A stretch of 64,000 bases of DNA, taken from NCBI GenBank assembly GCA_913775975.1, contig CAJYLQ010000017.1, positions 52,195 to 116,194 of the forward strand. The letters run 5' to 3'. Each line of letters opens with the position of its first letter. The first letter of the stretch is position 1. Made by a program: the position numbers and the translations under genes. The stretch is from an uncultured Sphingomonas sp. Its GTDB lineage: Bacteria > Pseudomonadota > Alphaproteobacteria > Sphingomonadales > Sphingomonadaceae. Below the pieces are notes generated by a model. That model had not been told where the DNA came from and ran no database searches. It saw only the letters and a program-made list of their open reading frames with translations. Of this stretch, positions 28,314 through 37,458 are shown piece by piece.

Positions 28314-31145
28314 ATGACAGTCAGGTTCGCCGCGCTTGCAGGGGCGGCACTCGCCGCGTTTTCGACCGGGGCCATCGCGCAGGTGCCGGCACCCGCGCCG
28401 GTTTCCGCGCTCGTATCGCAGGTCGACATTCCGTATCAGACCTTCACGCTGAAGAACGGCCTGCGCGTGGTCGTCCACACCGATCGCAAGGCGCCGATCG
28501 TCGCGGTCAGCGTGTGGTACGATGTCGGGTCGAAGCATGAGCCCGCCGGCAAGACCGGCTTTGCCCACCTGTTCGAACATCTGATGTTCAATGGGTCGGA
28601 GAACGCGCCGGGCGACTTCTTCGAACCGCTCAAGCAGATCGGCGCGACCGACCTGAACGGCACCACCTATTTCGACCGTACCAACTATTTCGAGACGGTG
28701 CCGACCGCCGCGCTGCCCCGTGCGCTGTATCTGGAAAGCGATCGGATGGGCTATCTGCTCGGCGCGATCACGCAAGGCGTGCTCGATGAGCAGCGCGGCG
28801 TCGTGCAGAACGAGAAGCGGCAGGGCGACAATCGCCCCTATGGCCTGATGCGCTATGCCGTCACGGAGAATCTGTTTCCCGCCGGCCACCCCTATGGCCA
28901 TGACACGATCGGATCGATGGCCGATCTGGACGCAGCGTCGCTGCAGACGGTGAAGGACTGGTTCCGCGACCATTACGGCCCCAACAACGCGGTGCTGGTG
29001 CTGGCGGGCGATATCGACGTCGCGACCGCCAGGCCGCTGGTTGAGAAGTATTTCGGCGGCATCAAGCCGGGCCCGAAGACGGTACGCCCCGCCGCCCCCG
29101 TGCCGACGCTGCCGGCGCCCAAGGCGGTCGTGCTGAAGGACCGCGTCGCGCAGGTGATGGTGGCGCGCGAATGGGCGGTGCCCGGGCTGAACGACGCCGC
29201 CTCCCCGGCGCTGGACGTAACCGCCGCGGTGCTGGGCGGCATGGCCTCGTCCCGGCTGAACAACGAACTGGTGCGCAAGGAGAAACTGTTCGTCCAGGTC
29301 GGCGCGGACTACAACGCCTTCGCCCAGGTCGGCACGTTCGAGATCTATGGCCTCGTCCGCCCCGGCGTCGATCCGGCGGAGGCGGCGAAGCGGCTCGACG
29401 CGGTCGTCGCCGACTTCCTGCGCACCGGCCCGACCACCGATGAGGTCTCGCGAGTCGTCACCGGCCGCGTCACGGACCGGATCCGCGGGCTGGAGTCGGT
29501 CGGCGGCTATGGCGGGAAGGCGGTCGCGCTGGCCGAGGGCGAACTATATTCGAACGATCCCGGCTTCTATCGCAAGCAGCTGGCCCGGCTGGCGGCGCTG
29601 ACCCCGGCCGAGGTGAAGGCGGCGGCCGATCGCTGGCTGTCGCGCCCAGTACTGTCCGTCAGCGTCGTTCCCGGCGAGCGGGACGCCTATGCCGAGGCGA
29701 AGGTGCCGCCCGCGACCACCCCCGTCGCCGCCGCGACGCCGCCCGCCAAGGGTACGCGCGGCCCCCTGCCCGATGTCGTCGAGCCCAAGGGGCTGACCTT
29801 CCCCGCGATCGTCCACGACCGGCTGTCGAACGGCATCCCGATCACCTATGCGCAGCGCAACGCGATTCCGATGACGCAGGCGGTGATCAGCTTCGATGCC
29901 GGCATCACCGCCGATGTGGCGGGGCGGCTGGGTACGCAGAACCTGACCATTTCGATGATGGACGAGGGCGTGCCGGGGTATGACTCGATCGCGCTGGCGG
30001 AAGCGCGCGAGCGGTTAGGCGCGGCGATCGGCACGGGCTCCTCGGCGGACCGCACGACCAGCTATCTGGGCGTGCCGAGCGTCAACCTCGCTGCGGCGGC
30101 CGATCTGTGGTCGCGCATCGTGCGTCAGCCGACCTTCCCCGATAGCGAATTGCCGCGCGTGAAGGCGCAGCAGCTGGCGACGATCCAGCAGGAACTGACG
30201 ACGCCCGGCGGGCTGGTCAACCGCGCATTGACGCCGCTGGTGTTCGGTGCGGATTCGCCCTACGCCAAATATATCGGCGCGGGCGATCCCGCCGCGGTGA
30301 CGGCCGCGACGCGCGCCGATCTGGTCGCGTTCCACGACGCGTGGATGCGTCCCGACAAGGCGAAGCTGTTCGTTACGTCCGATCGCCCCCTGTCGGAGAT
30401 CAAGCCGATCCTGGAGCGCGCATTCGGCAGCTGGCGCGGCGATGGTGCGGCCGGGACGAAGCATTTCGATCCGATCCACTCGGCCAGCCCCCGCATCGTG
30501 CTGGTCGACCGGCCGGACAGCCCCCAGTCGATCGTCGCCGGTGGCGTCTCCACGCGCCTAACCGGTGCCGACGACATGCTGCCGCTCGATGTCGCGAACG
30601 ACGCGCTGGGCGGCAGCTTCCTGGGCCGGATCAACATGAACCTGCGCGAGGATAAGCACTGGTCCTACGGCGCGGGCGGCTCCATCCGGGATTACGAGTT
30701 CGCGGCGCCGTACATGACGCAGGCGGGGGTGCAGGCGGACAAGACCGGCGCCAGCCTGGGCGAGATGCGGCGCGAGCTGACCGAATTCGTCACGACGCGG
30801 CCGATGACGCAGGCGGAGTTCGACCGGGCGGTGCGGGGCGCGATCCGCGCGCTGCCGGGCCAGTTCGAGACGTCGGGGGCCGTGCTGGGCGCGATGCAGC
30901 AGAACGACCTGTTCCGCCGCCCCGACGATTATCAGGCGCAGCTGCCCGGACGCCTGCGCGCGCTGACGCTGCCGCAGGTTCGGGACGCGATGAAATCGGC
31001 CATCGATCCCAAGCAGTTCGTCTGGGTCGTGGTCGGCGAGGCGGGCAAGGTGCGCGGCCAGCTTGACAGTGCGGGCCTGCCGGTCGAGGTCGTTCCGGCG
31101 GGCGCGGTCGCCGGGGGCGCGACGCCGCCGGCCACCGCCCGATAA
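28314..31145 (+). CDS. M16 family zinc metallopeptidase, exported, two-module
   Basis: A 943-residue protein with a signal peptide (FAALAGAALAAFSTGAIAQ). Its first M16 module has the inverted zinc motif HLFEH (His85, Glu88, His89) in the context TGFAHLFEHLMFNGSEN. A second, inactive-looking module starts near residue 500 and lacks HxxEH, as in many periplasmic M16B proteins. It likely degrades peptides in the periplasm. The ATG at 28314 (GGGA upstream) is chosen over a TTG at 28296. A 99-residue protein gene follows 12 bp downstream. Confidence 0.9.
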   Translation: MTVRFAALAGAALAAFSTGAIAQVPAPAPVSALVSQVDIPYQTFTLKNGLRVVVHTDRKAPIVAVSVWYDVGSKHEPAGKTGFAHLFEHLMFNGSENAPGDFFEPLKQIGATDLNGTTYFDRTNYFETVPTAALPRALYLESDRMGYLLGAITQGVLDEQRGVVQNEKRQGDNRPYGLMRYAVTENLFPAGHPYGHDTIGSMADLDAASLQTVKDWFRDHYGPNNAVLVLAGDIDVATARPLVEKYFGGIKPGPKTVRPAAPVPTLPAPKAVVLKDRVAQVMVAREWAVPGLNDAASPALDVTAAVLGGMASSRLNNELVRKEKLFVQVGADYNAFAQVGTFEIYGLVRPGVDPAEAAKRLDAVVADFLRTGPTTDEVSRVVTGRVTDRIRGLESVGGYGGKAVALAEGELYSNDPGFYRKQLARLAALTPAEVKAAADRWLSRPVLSVSVVPGERDAYAEAKVPPATTPVAAATPPAKGTRGPLPDVVEPKGLTFPAIVHDRLSNGIPITYAQRNAIPMTQAVISFDAGITADVAGRLGTQNLTISMMDEGVPGYDSIALAEARERLGAAIGTGSSADRTTSYLGVPSVNLAAAADLWSRIVRQPTFPDSELPRVKAQQLATIQQELTTPGGLVNRALTPLVFGADSPYAKYIGAGDPAAVTAATRADLVAFHDAWMRPDKAKLFVTSDRPLSEIKPILERAFGSWRGDGAAGTKHFDPIHSASPRIVLVDRPDSPQSIVAGGVSTRLTGADDMLPLDVANDALGGSFLGRINMNLREDKHWSYGAGGSIRDYEFAAPYMTQAGVQADKTGASLGEMRRELTEFVTTRPMTQAEFDRAVRGAIRALPGQFETSGAVLGAMQQNDLFRRPDDYQAQLPGRLRALTLPQVRDAMKSAIDPKQFVWVVVGEAGKVRGQLDSAGLPVEVVPAGAVAGGATPPATAR

Positions 31146-31157
31146 GGAGAGACGAGC

Positions 31158-31457
31158 ATGGCGGACGTGGACGGCAGCTATGACTGCACGGTGAAGTCGC
31201 CGCTGGGCGACCAGAAGATGACGCTGACCGTAAAGAGCGAGGGCTCGACCTTCACCGGCAACGTGTCGGGCGCGATGGGCGCGATGGACGTGCATGGCGA
31301 GGTGTCGGGCAACCAGGTCAGCTGGAAGCAGCAGATGACGGTGCCGATGCCGATGACGCTGGACTGCCTGGCGACGATCGACGGCGACACGCTGGTCGGC
31401 TCGGTGGGCGCGGGCGCGTTCGGCAGCTTTCCGATGAACGGCACGCGGGTCGCCTGA
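31158..31457 (+). CDS. Small hypothetical protein in operon with the M16 peptidase
   Basis: A 99-residue, cytosolic-looking protein of alternating beta-strand character (GSYDCTVKSPLGDQKMTLTV; GNVSGAMGAMDVHGEVSGNQ) with two Cys and no signal peptide. I recognise a small beta-sandwich-like family seen in sphingomonads but no function. AAGGAGA precedes the ATG closely, and the gap from the peptidase gene is 12 bp, so co-expression is likely. Confidence 0.72.
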   Translation: MADVDGSYDCTVKSPLGDQKMTLTVKSEGSTFTGNVSGAMGAMDVHGEVSGNQVSWKQQMTVPMPMTLDCLATIDGDTLVGSVGAGAFGSFPMNGTRVA

Positions 31458-31473
31458 CCCGATCGATTGCCGG

Positions 31474-31509
31474 CGCCGTCATGCCGGGCCGGTGCCCGGC
31501 GTGACGGCG
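31474..31509. terminator. Large hairpin between convergent genes
   Basis: CGCCGTCATGCCGGGC (31474-31489) pairs with GCCCGGCGTGACGGCG (31494-31509) with one mismatch and a 4-nt loop. It sits between the stop codons of convergent genes, so it may act as a bidirectional terminator, or be a member of a palindromic repeat family. No T tract follows. Confidence 0.55.
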
Positions 31510-31519
31510 TCGATCGCGA

Positions 31520-32584
31520 TCAGCGCGGCGTCGGCCGCGTCTCGCCATCCAGTTCGGTCAGCTCCCGCGCGACGGCGATCGTGTCACCCGTGTCGCGCAT
31601 CAGGTACAGCTTGCCCCGCGCATTGGTGAACGGCCGGTGCAGCACCATCAGCAGCCGCCCGCCCAGGTCGCGAAACAGCATGCCGTGGCCGCTATCGGCG
31701 CGAACGAGTGGCGGCAGCTGCTCCCACGGCCCCTCGATCCCGCCGGACTTCGACCGGGCGAGGCCCTCCACATACCCCGTCCGGTCATAGCTGGACCACA
31801 GCATCAGGAGATGGCCGTCGCGCGTCCGGTACGTCTCCGGCCCATCGGTCACGAAGATCGTGTCGCCTCCCTTCTGCCGCTTGCCGTCCGCCCATGGCGC
31901 GTCGGATGCTCGGAACAGCGTGCGCGGCGGCCCCATCGCCTTCAGCGTATCGTCCAGCGGCACCGCCTCGATCGTGCCGTCGCGCGACTGGATCCATTCA
32001 TGCGCATAGACCAGCCACGGCCGGCCCGCGCGATCGACATGCAGCGATCCGTCCAGCGTCATCCGGTCCGGCGGGACGATCGGCGCGCCGTCGCGGACGA
32101 GTGCGAACGGCCCGTCCAGCCGGTCCGCCACCGCCAGCACCGTGCCGCGCCGGTAGAGCGCGCGCGGGCCCTCACCCGGGACCGCGAGCCCTTCATTGTG
32201 GAAGGTCGCGAACAGATACCACCGCCCCTTCCAGCGATGCACCTCGGGCGCCCAGGCGCCGTCGTTCGCCCACATGTCCGTCGGCGCCGCGAAGACGAGG
32301 CGCGGCCGCGTCCACCGCTTCAGGTCGCGGCTGGTATAGGCCATGATCCCCAGCCGGGGATCACCCGTCATCGCCGCCTCGTTGCGGGTGAACAGATGGT
32401 AGGTGCCGGTCGCCCGGTCGACGACAATCCAGGGATCGTGGAGCGGCATCCCCGGCAGCCGCAGCGGCGCCGCGTCCTGCCGGGCCATCCCGCCCGGCTT
32501 GGCCGTGATCGCGGCGGGAACGCCCAGCGCCAGCGCAAGACTGAGCACGGGGGTCACGAAGCCCCAGACCGAAATTCGCATCAT
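31520..32584 (-). CDS. GH43-like secreted glycoside hydrolase
   Basis: A 354-residue protein with a signal peptide (GFVTPVLSLALALGVPAAITA) and a five-bladed-propeller type sequence: PLHDPWIVVDRATGTYHLF (base Asp region), WAPEVHRWKGRWYLFATF, LDGSLHVDRAGRPWLVYAHE, GHGMLFRDLGGRLLMVLH. These blade motifs fit the GH43/GH117 arabinanase-xylosidase superfamily. Substrate is not predictable. GGGGGGAG precedes the tandem ATGs (32584, 32581). It is divergent from the DUF885 gene. Confidence 0.75.
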   Translation of the reverse strand: MMRISVWGFVTPVLSLALALGVPAAITAKPGGMARQDAAPLRLPGMPLHDPWIVVDRATGTYHLFTRNEAAMTGDPRLGIMAYTSRDLKRWTRPRLVFAAPTDMWANDGAWAPEVHRWKGRWYLFATFHNEGLAVPGEGPRALYRRGTVLAVADRLDGPFALVRDGAPIVPPDRMTLDGSLHVDRAGRPWLVYAHEWIQSRDGTIEAVPLDDTLKAMGPPRTLFRASDAPWADGKRQKGGDTIFVTDGPETYRTRDGHLLMLWSSYDRTGYVEGLARSKSGGIEGPWEQLPPLVRADSGHGMLFRDLGGRLLMVLHRPFTNARGKLYLMRDTGDTIAVARELTELDGETRPTPR

Positions 32585-32667
32585 CTGCTCCCCCCTTATC
32601 GCTGCCGTCATGGTGACGGATCGCGAAGATGCTTGCAAACGGCGGGAAAATCGAAAGCATCGCGGGC

Positions 32668-34479
32668 ATGACCACACGCCGCACCTTCCTCGCCGGATCG
32701 ACCGCCTCGCTGGCGGCCACCACCCTCCCCGCCCTCGCGACCGCGCAGGCGCCCGCCACGACGCCGCTCAATGCGCTGTTCGACGAGCTGATGCAGGCGC
32801 AGCTGCGCCGCGGGCCGGAGGGAGCGACCAACCTCGGCCTCGACACCGGCGCCAATGCCGACCTGCGCGCCAAGCTTTCCGACCAGTCGCTCGCCGGCGT
32901 CGCCGCGAACAAGGCCGCCGTCAGGGCCGAACTGAAGCGGCTGGAGGCGGTGGACCGCGCCGCGCTGACCCCGGCGGAGCGGATCGACCTCGACTGCGTA
33001 CTCTACACCCGCCAGTCGGCGGTGCGGATCGGCCAGTTCGATTTCGGCGGGCAGGCCTATGGCCCCAGCCCCTATGTCGTCTCGCAACAAGCGGGCGCCT
33101 ATCAGTCCGTGCCGACCTTTCTCGATACGCGGCACACCGTCGCGGGCGCGGGCGATGCGGATGCCTATCTGCAACGGATGCGCGCCTTCGCCCGCCAGCT
33201 GGACGACCAGACCGGCCGGATGAAGCGGGAGGCGGCGGCCGGCGTGGTGCCGCCCGACTTTATCCTGGACCTGACGCTGGCGCAGATGACCGCGCTGCGC
33301 ACCCCGGCCGCCGACGCGCAGGTCGTCCGCTCCTTCGCGAAGAAGGTCGCGGACAAGGGCCTGCCCGATCCCTATGCCGCACAGGCGGGTCAGCTCTGGA
33401 CCGCGGAGGTGCTGCCCGCGCTGGACCGCCAGATCGCGCAGGCGCGCGCGATGCGCGCCGTCGCGACGCACGATGCGGGCGTGTGGAAACTGCCGCAGGG
33501 CGCCGCCTTCTACCCCGCCGCGCTGCAGGCGACGACGACCACCAGCCTGTCGCCGGAGGAGGTCCACCGCTTCGGCCTCGATCAGGCGAAGGCGATCGGC
33601 GCGCGGCTGGACGCGGAACTGCGCAAGCTGGGCTATACGAAGGGTACGCCGGGCGCCCGGATGGCGGCGCTGGGTCGCGATCCGAAATATCTCTTCGCCA
33701 ACGACGATGCCGGCCGCGCGCAGGCCATCGCCTTCTGCAACGATCGCCTCGCCGCGATCCGCGAAAAGCTGCCATCCGTGTTCGAACGCCTGCCCACCTA
33801 TGCCTTCGAGGTGCGCCGCGTCCCGCCGCAGACCGAGGCGGGGTCGGCCGCCGCCTATGCCCAGCCGCCGTCGCTCGATGGGAAGCGGCCTGGCCTCATC
33901 TATTTCAACCTGCGCGACGTCAATGACTGGCCGCGTTTCGCGCTCGTCACGACGACCTATCACGAAGGGCTGCCGGGCCATCAGATGGAAGGCGGGCTGG
34001 CGCTGTCGAACACGCGGCTGCCGCTGATCCGCAAGACCGGCGGCTTTTCGGGCTATGGCGAGGGCTGGGCGCTCTATGCCGAGCAGCTCGCCGACGAAAT
34101 CGGCATGTATGACGATGATCCGCTGGGCCGATGCGGCTATCTGGTCGCGCAGCTGTTCCGCGCCAATCGCTGCGTCGTCGACACCGGCCTGCACCATTAT
34201 CGCTGGAGCCGGGAAAAGGCGGTCGCCTATTTCGTCGAGCAGCAGGGCGATACCGAAGGCGACGCGGGGCGCGAGATCGACCGCTATTGCGTCAACCCCG
34301 GGCAGGCGGCCAGCTACAAGCTGGGCCATTCGGTCTTCACCGACATTCGCGACCGGGCCAGGGCGAAGCAGGGCGCGCGGTTCGACCTGAAGGCCTATCA
34401 CAGCGCGATGCTGGCGAACGGCCGCGTGCCGCTGGACGTGCTGCGACGGATCGGCGACGACTGGATCGCCAGCGCCTGA
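32668..34479 (+). CDS. DUF885 family protein, Tat-exported putative metallopeptidase
   Basis: A 603-residue protein starting MTTRRTFLAGSTASLAATT, a twin-arginine signal. The DUF885 core carries TTYHEGLPGHQMEGGLALSN (HEGLPGH at about 432-438, a gluzincin-like metal motif), YGEGWALYAEQLADEIGMYD and the C-terminal GQAASYKLGH segment. Members are predicted zinc peptidases of unclear substrate. The ATG at 32668 starts the Tat signal; an ATG at 32629 would bury it. Confidence 0.85.
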   Translation: MTTRRTFLAGSTASLAATTLPALATAQAPATTPLNALFDELMQAQLRRGPEGATNLGLDTGANADLRAKLSDQSLAGVAANKAAVRAELKRLEAVDRAALTPAERIDLDCVLYTRQSAVRIGQFDFGGQAYGPSPYVVSQQAGAYQSVPTFLDTRHTVAGAGDADAYLQRMRAFARQLDDQTGRMKREAAAGVVPPDFILDLTLAQMTALRTPAADAQVVRSFAKKVADKGLPDPYAAQAGQLWTAEVLPALDRQIAQARAMRAVATHDAGVWKLPQGAAFYPAALQATTTTSLSPEEVHRFGLDQAKAIGARLDAELRKLGYTKGTPGARMAALGRDPKYLFANDDAGRAQAIAFCNDRLAAIREKLPSVFERLPTYAFEVRRVPPQTEAGSAAAYAQPPSLDGKRPGLIYFNLRDVNDWPRFALVTTTYHEGLPGHQMEGGLALSNTRLPLIRKTGGFSGYGEGWALYAEQLADEIGMYDDDPLGRCGYLVAQLFRANRCVVDTGLHHYRWSREKAVAYFVEQQGDTEGDAGREIDRYCVNPGQAASYKLGHSVFTDIRDRARAKQGARFDLKAYHSAMLANGRVPLDVLRRIGDDWIASA

Positions 34480-34490
34480 GGGGCGACGCG

Positions 34491-35015
34491 CTACCGCGTC
34501 AGGTCATGGGCGCGGTAGAAGTCGTTCAGCGCGGCGGGCGAGGCGAGGATCACCTTCGGCAGCGCCGTCTCGGCGAAGATGCGCGCATAGCTCGCCCGGT
34601 TGCGTGGCGTGACGATGGCTATGTGGTGCACCATGTCCCACTTCACGCTGTCCCGCCCGCCCTTCAGCCCACCCGCGCGATCCCGCTCGAACCAGCTGCG
34701 GCGAAGGTAGCGAAACAGGCTGAGCGGCGTGGGAATGTCGAGCAGGATGAGGCCGGTGGCCCGCGCCAGTCTCGGCGGCAACAGGCGCGAATAATTGCCG
34801 TCGATCACCCAGCGGTCCTCGCGGATCGCGGCCGCGTGCAGCGCGGCGAATTCGGAATGCGGGCGCGGCGTCCAGTCCGTGTCGGGCAGATGCTGCAACT
34901 GGTCGAGGTGGATCGCCCGCAACCCGCGCGCGCGGGCGATCGCGATCGCCAGCGTCGACTTGCCGCTGTTCGACGGCCCCATGATACAGATGCGCGGCCC
35001 CAGCGTCTCCAGCAT
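34491..35015 (-). CDS. P-loop nucleotide kinase-like (AAA_18/FlaR-type) protein
   Basis: A 174-residue protein with Walker A GPSNSGKST (residues 13-21), LDQLQHLPDTDWTPRP and a likely lid region LFRYLRRSWFERDRAGG. Related proteins are annotated as adenylate-kinase-like or DNA topology modulation (FlaR) proteins; the substrate is unknown. It is convergent with the DUF885 gene and lies 15 bp after the leftward SDR gene, so probably in operon with it. Confidence 0.7.
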   Translation of the reverse strand: MLETLGPRICIMGPSNSGKSTLAIAIARARGLRAIHLDQLQHLPDTDWTPRPHSEFAALHAAAIREDRWVIDGNYSRLLPPRLARATGLILLDIPTPLSLFRYLRRSWFERDRAGGLKGGRDSVKWDMVHHIAIVTPRNRASYARIFAETALPKVILASPAALNDFYRAHDLTR

Positions 35016-35030
35016 CCGCCCGTCTCGCCC

Positions 35031-35789
35031 TTATCCCCGCGCGACCTGAAAGCCGGCGAAGGACTGGCTGACCGGCATCAGCTCAAGCCGGTTGATGTTG
35101 AGGTGCGGGGGCAGCTGCGCGACCCACAGCAGCGTCGCGGCGATATCCTCCGCCGTCATCGGGTTCGCACCGCCGTACAGCGTGTCGGACGCCGCCTGGT
35201 CGCCGCCGGTGCGCACCAGCGTGAATTCCGTTTCGACCATCCCCGGCTCGATCGAGGTCACGCGCACCCCCGTGCCCGCCAGATCCGATCGCAGGCCCAG
35301 CGAGAACTGCTTCACGAACGCCTTCGTCCCGCCATAGACGTTGCCGCCGGTATAGGGATAGGTCGCCGCGACCGAGGACAGGTTGATGACCGCGCCGCGC
35401 CGCGCGACCAGCCCCGGCAGCAGCCGGTGCGTCAGCGCGATCAGCGCGACGATGTTGGTGTCGACCATCGTGCGCCACTGGTCGAGATCCGCCTTCTGCG
35501 CGGGCGCGGTGCCCAGCGCCAGGCCGGCATTGTTGACCAGCAGGTCGATGTCGCGGAACCCCTCGGGCAGCGCATCCAGCGCGGCGTCGCGGGCAGCGTC
35601 GTCGCGCACGTCGAAGGCGGCGAAATGCACCAACGCGCGCCGATCCTCGTCCAGTTCGTCGCGCAGCGCCTCCAGCCGTTCGGCGCGGCGGCCGGTGGCG
35701 ATCACGCGCCAGCCGGCCCCCATCAGCGCGCGCACCGTGGCGGCGCCGATCCCTGCGGTGGCGCCGGTGACGAGGGCGGTGCGGGTCAT
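35031..35789 (-). CDS. YdfG-like NADP-dependent short-chain dehydrogenase
   Basis: A 252-residue SDR with a GATAGIG cofactor motif (8-14), NNAGLALG, an active-site YGGTKAF (YxxxK) and the C-terminal HLNINRLELMPVSQSFAGFQ, which mirrors the conserved tail of E. coli YdfG. YdfG oxidises L-allo-threonine, serine and 3-hydroxypropionate-type 3-hydroxy acids. The ATG at 35789 (AGGAGA upstream) replaces a longer ORF. Confidence 0.85.
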   Translation of the reverse strand: MTRTALVTGATAGIGAATVRALMGAGWRVIATGRRAERLEALRDELDEDRRALVHFAAFDVRDDAARDAALDALPEGFRDIDLLVNNAGLALGTAPAQKADLDQWRTMVDTNIVALIALTHRLLPGLVARRGAVINLSSVAATYPYTGGNVYGGTKAFVKQFSLGLRSDLAGTGVRVTSIEPGMVETEFTLVRTGGDQAASDTLYGGANPMTAEDIAATLLWVAQLPPHLNINRLELMPVSQSFAGFQVARG

Positions 35790-35845
35790 GCCAGTCTTCT
35801 CCTGTTGGTCGGGGGCCGGGCGGCTATACGCCCCGCCCCCAACGT

Positions 35846-37411
35846 TCAGAAGCGCAGACTGACCCATCCGGCGAGGAAATCGGAACTGCGATAGCCCGCA
35901 TCGGTCAGCGCGGGACCGGCCATCAGATGCTCGTACCGGCCGGTCACGCTGACGCGCGGAGAGATCGTCCACACCGCCTGCACGCGGGCCGTGTCGGCGA
36001 TCTTGCGCGCACCGAAATTCTGCGTGCCGGCAAAGGCCGTGCCGTTCGCGCGATAGACCGCGTCCCTCACCGTGTCGCGCCAGCTGAGCTGGTATTCGGC
36101 CGACAGACGAACCTTCTTCAGCGGATTGAAGGTGAAGGTCGGGGCCACGGCGATCAGGTTCGTCGGCGTCGCATACAGCTGATAGCTGTAATAGATGTTG
36201 TTGCCGAAAGGCGCGAGTGCGTTGCGCAGCGTGCCGCCGGTAAAGCCGCCCCCGCCAGAGGCATAATCGGCGTGGAAGCCGATTCGCGGCGCGGAGCGGT
36301 CCTTGCCCAGGCGATAGTTCTGCGCGAACAGCAGCAGCAGCGCGCTGATCGGCCGGCCATTGTAATTGCCGCCCTGATAGTTGACCGTCCAGTCGATATT
36401 GACGGGGCCGGCATCACCCAGCGCGTGGAGGCCGTAGAAGAAACGCTCCTCGCGCGTCGTCGTCCGTCCCCATACCGCCGCATCGTTGCGCAGGCGCCAG
36501 AAGAACGGATCGAAATACAGTTTCGACCCGCCGAACAGCGTCTTGGGCAGCACGATCCCGCCGGAGATGCCGGAGAAGCGACGCCCCTTGTCGCTGATGT
36601 CGTCGCCCGTGCCGCCGACGCCCAGGCGCGTGGTGTAGAAGTCGAACAGGTCGACGCGCACCTGCTTCGCGCGTGCCCAGGCGCGGGTGCCGTTATAGAC
36701 CGTAAAGATCGTATTGTTGTCGCGCGGCACGACCATCAGGTTGGGCCCGTCGGCGAAGGTCTGCCGGCCATAGCGGACGCCCAGATCGGCATGGGCGACG
36801 GTGCCCGTCACGTCGACGAACGACTGCTGGACCACCAGGTCGTTGCGGAACTGCGCACCGATCGTGCCCAGATTCTCTCCGGCCAGCCCGCCATGCGCCA
36901 GCTCTCCGAACAGGCGGATATGCTGGCCGAGGTGCAGGTCGGCGCCGCCGACGATGCGGGTGATATCCTGCCGCTGCGCCTGCGCCTCGCGCAGATTGGG
37001 GTTCGTCGTCTCGTTGACGCGGAAGCGCAGTTCGCCCGACAGCGTCAGATAGACATCGTCGCGGCCGCCGATCGGGATGAACTTCAGCCGGTCGATCAGG
37101 TCGTCGCGCTTCTTGGGATCGCGATAGCGGGTCCAGTCCTCGACCCAGCGCGACTGATTGTAACCGCCCGCGGTCACGCCATCGCCGACCGCATCGGCGG
37201 GATAGGATTCGGATACGGGCGAGGTCGGCACCTGGTTGCCCCGCTCCTTGGGCCCCAGCGCCTGTGCGGCGGTACCGGCGGCGGCGAGCGGGGCGGGGCC
37301 GTCGGGCGTGGTCGCGGCGGGCTCGGCGAGGGCCGGCGTGGCGGCGATCAGGGCGAGCGGGGCGGTGGCGATGCGGCATCGCGCGAAGATCGGCATGGCA
37401 CGGTCTTTCAT
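35846..37411 (-). CDS. Alginate-export (AlgE-like) family outer-membrane porin
   Basis: A 521-residue protein with a signal peptide (TAPLALIAATPALAEP) and a beta-barrel pattern throughout. It has FGELAHGGLAGE, GVRYGRQTFADGPNLMVVPR, DLFDFYTTRLG, and ends in SSDFLAGWVSLRF. This matches the alginate_exp family, which in non-alginate bacteria are general or substrate-specific outer-membrane channels. Next to dctA it could admit dicarboxylates, by inference only. The ATG at 37411 has no good ribosome site; the ATG at 37396 is an alternative. Confidence 0.8.
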   Translation of the reverse strand: MKDRAMPIFARCRIATAPLALIAATPALAEPAATTPDGPAPLAAAGTAAQALGPKERGNQVPTSPVSESYPADAVGDGVTAGGYNQSRWVEDWTRYRDPKKRDDLIDRLKFIPIGGRDDVYLTLSGELRFRVNETTNPNLREAQAQRQDITRIVGGADLHLGQHIRLFGELAHGGLAGENLGTIGAQFRNDLVVQQSFVDVTGTVAHADLGVRYGRQTFADGPNLMVVPRDNNTIFTVYNGTRAWARAKQVRVDLFDFYTTRLGVGGTGDDISDKGRRFSGISGGIVLPKTLFGGSKLYFDPFFWRLRNDAAVWGRTTTREERFFYGLHALGDAGPVNIDWTVNYQGGNYNGRPISALLLLFAQNYRLGKDRSAPRIGFHADYASGGGGFTGGTLRNALAPFGNNIYYSYQLYATPTNLIAVAPTFTFNPLKKVRLSAEYQLSWRDTVRDAVYRANGTAFAGTQNFGARKIADTARVQAVWTISPRVSVTGRYEHLMAGPALTDAGYRSSDFLAGWVSLRF

Positions 37412-37458
37412 TCGAACGGGGTGGCGGCGGCGCGGACGGGCGCCGCCGTGCGGGGCGG

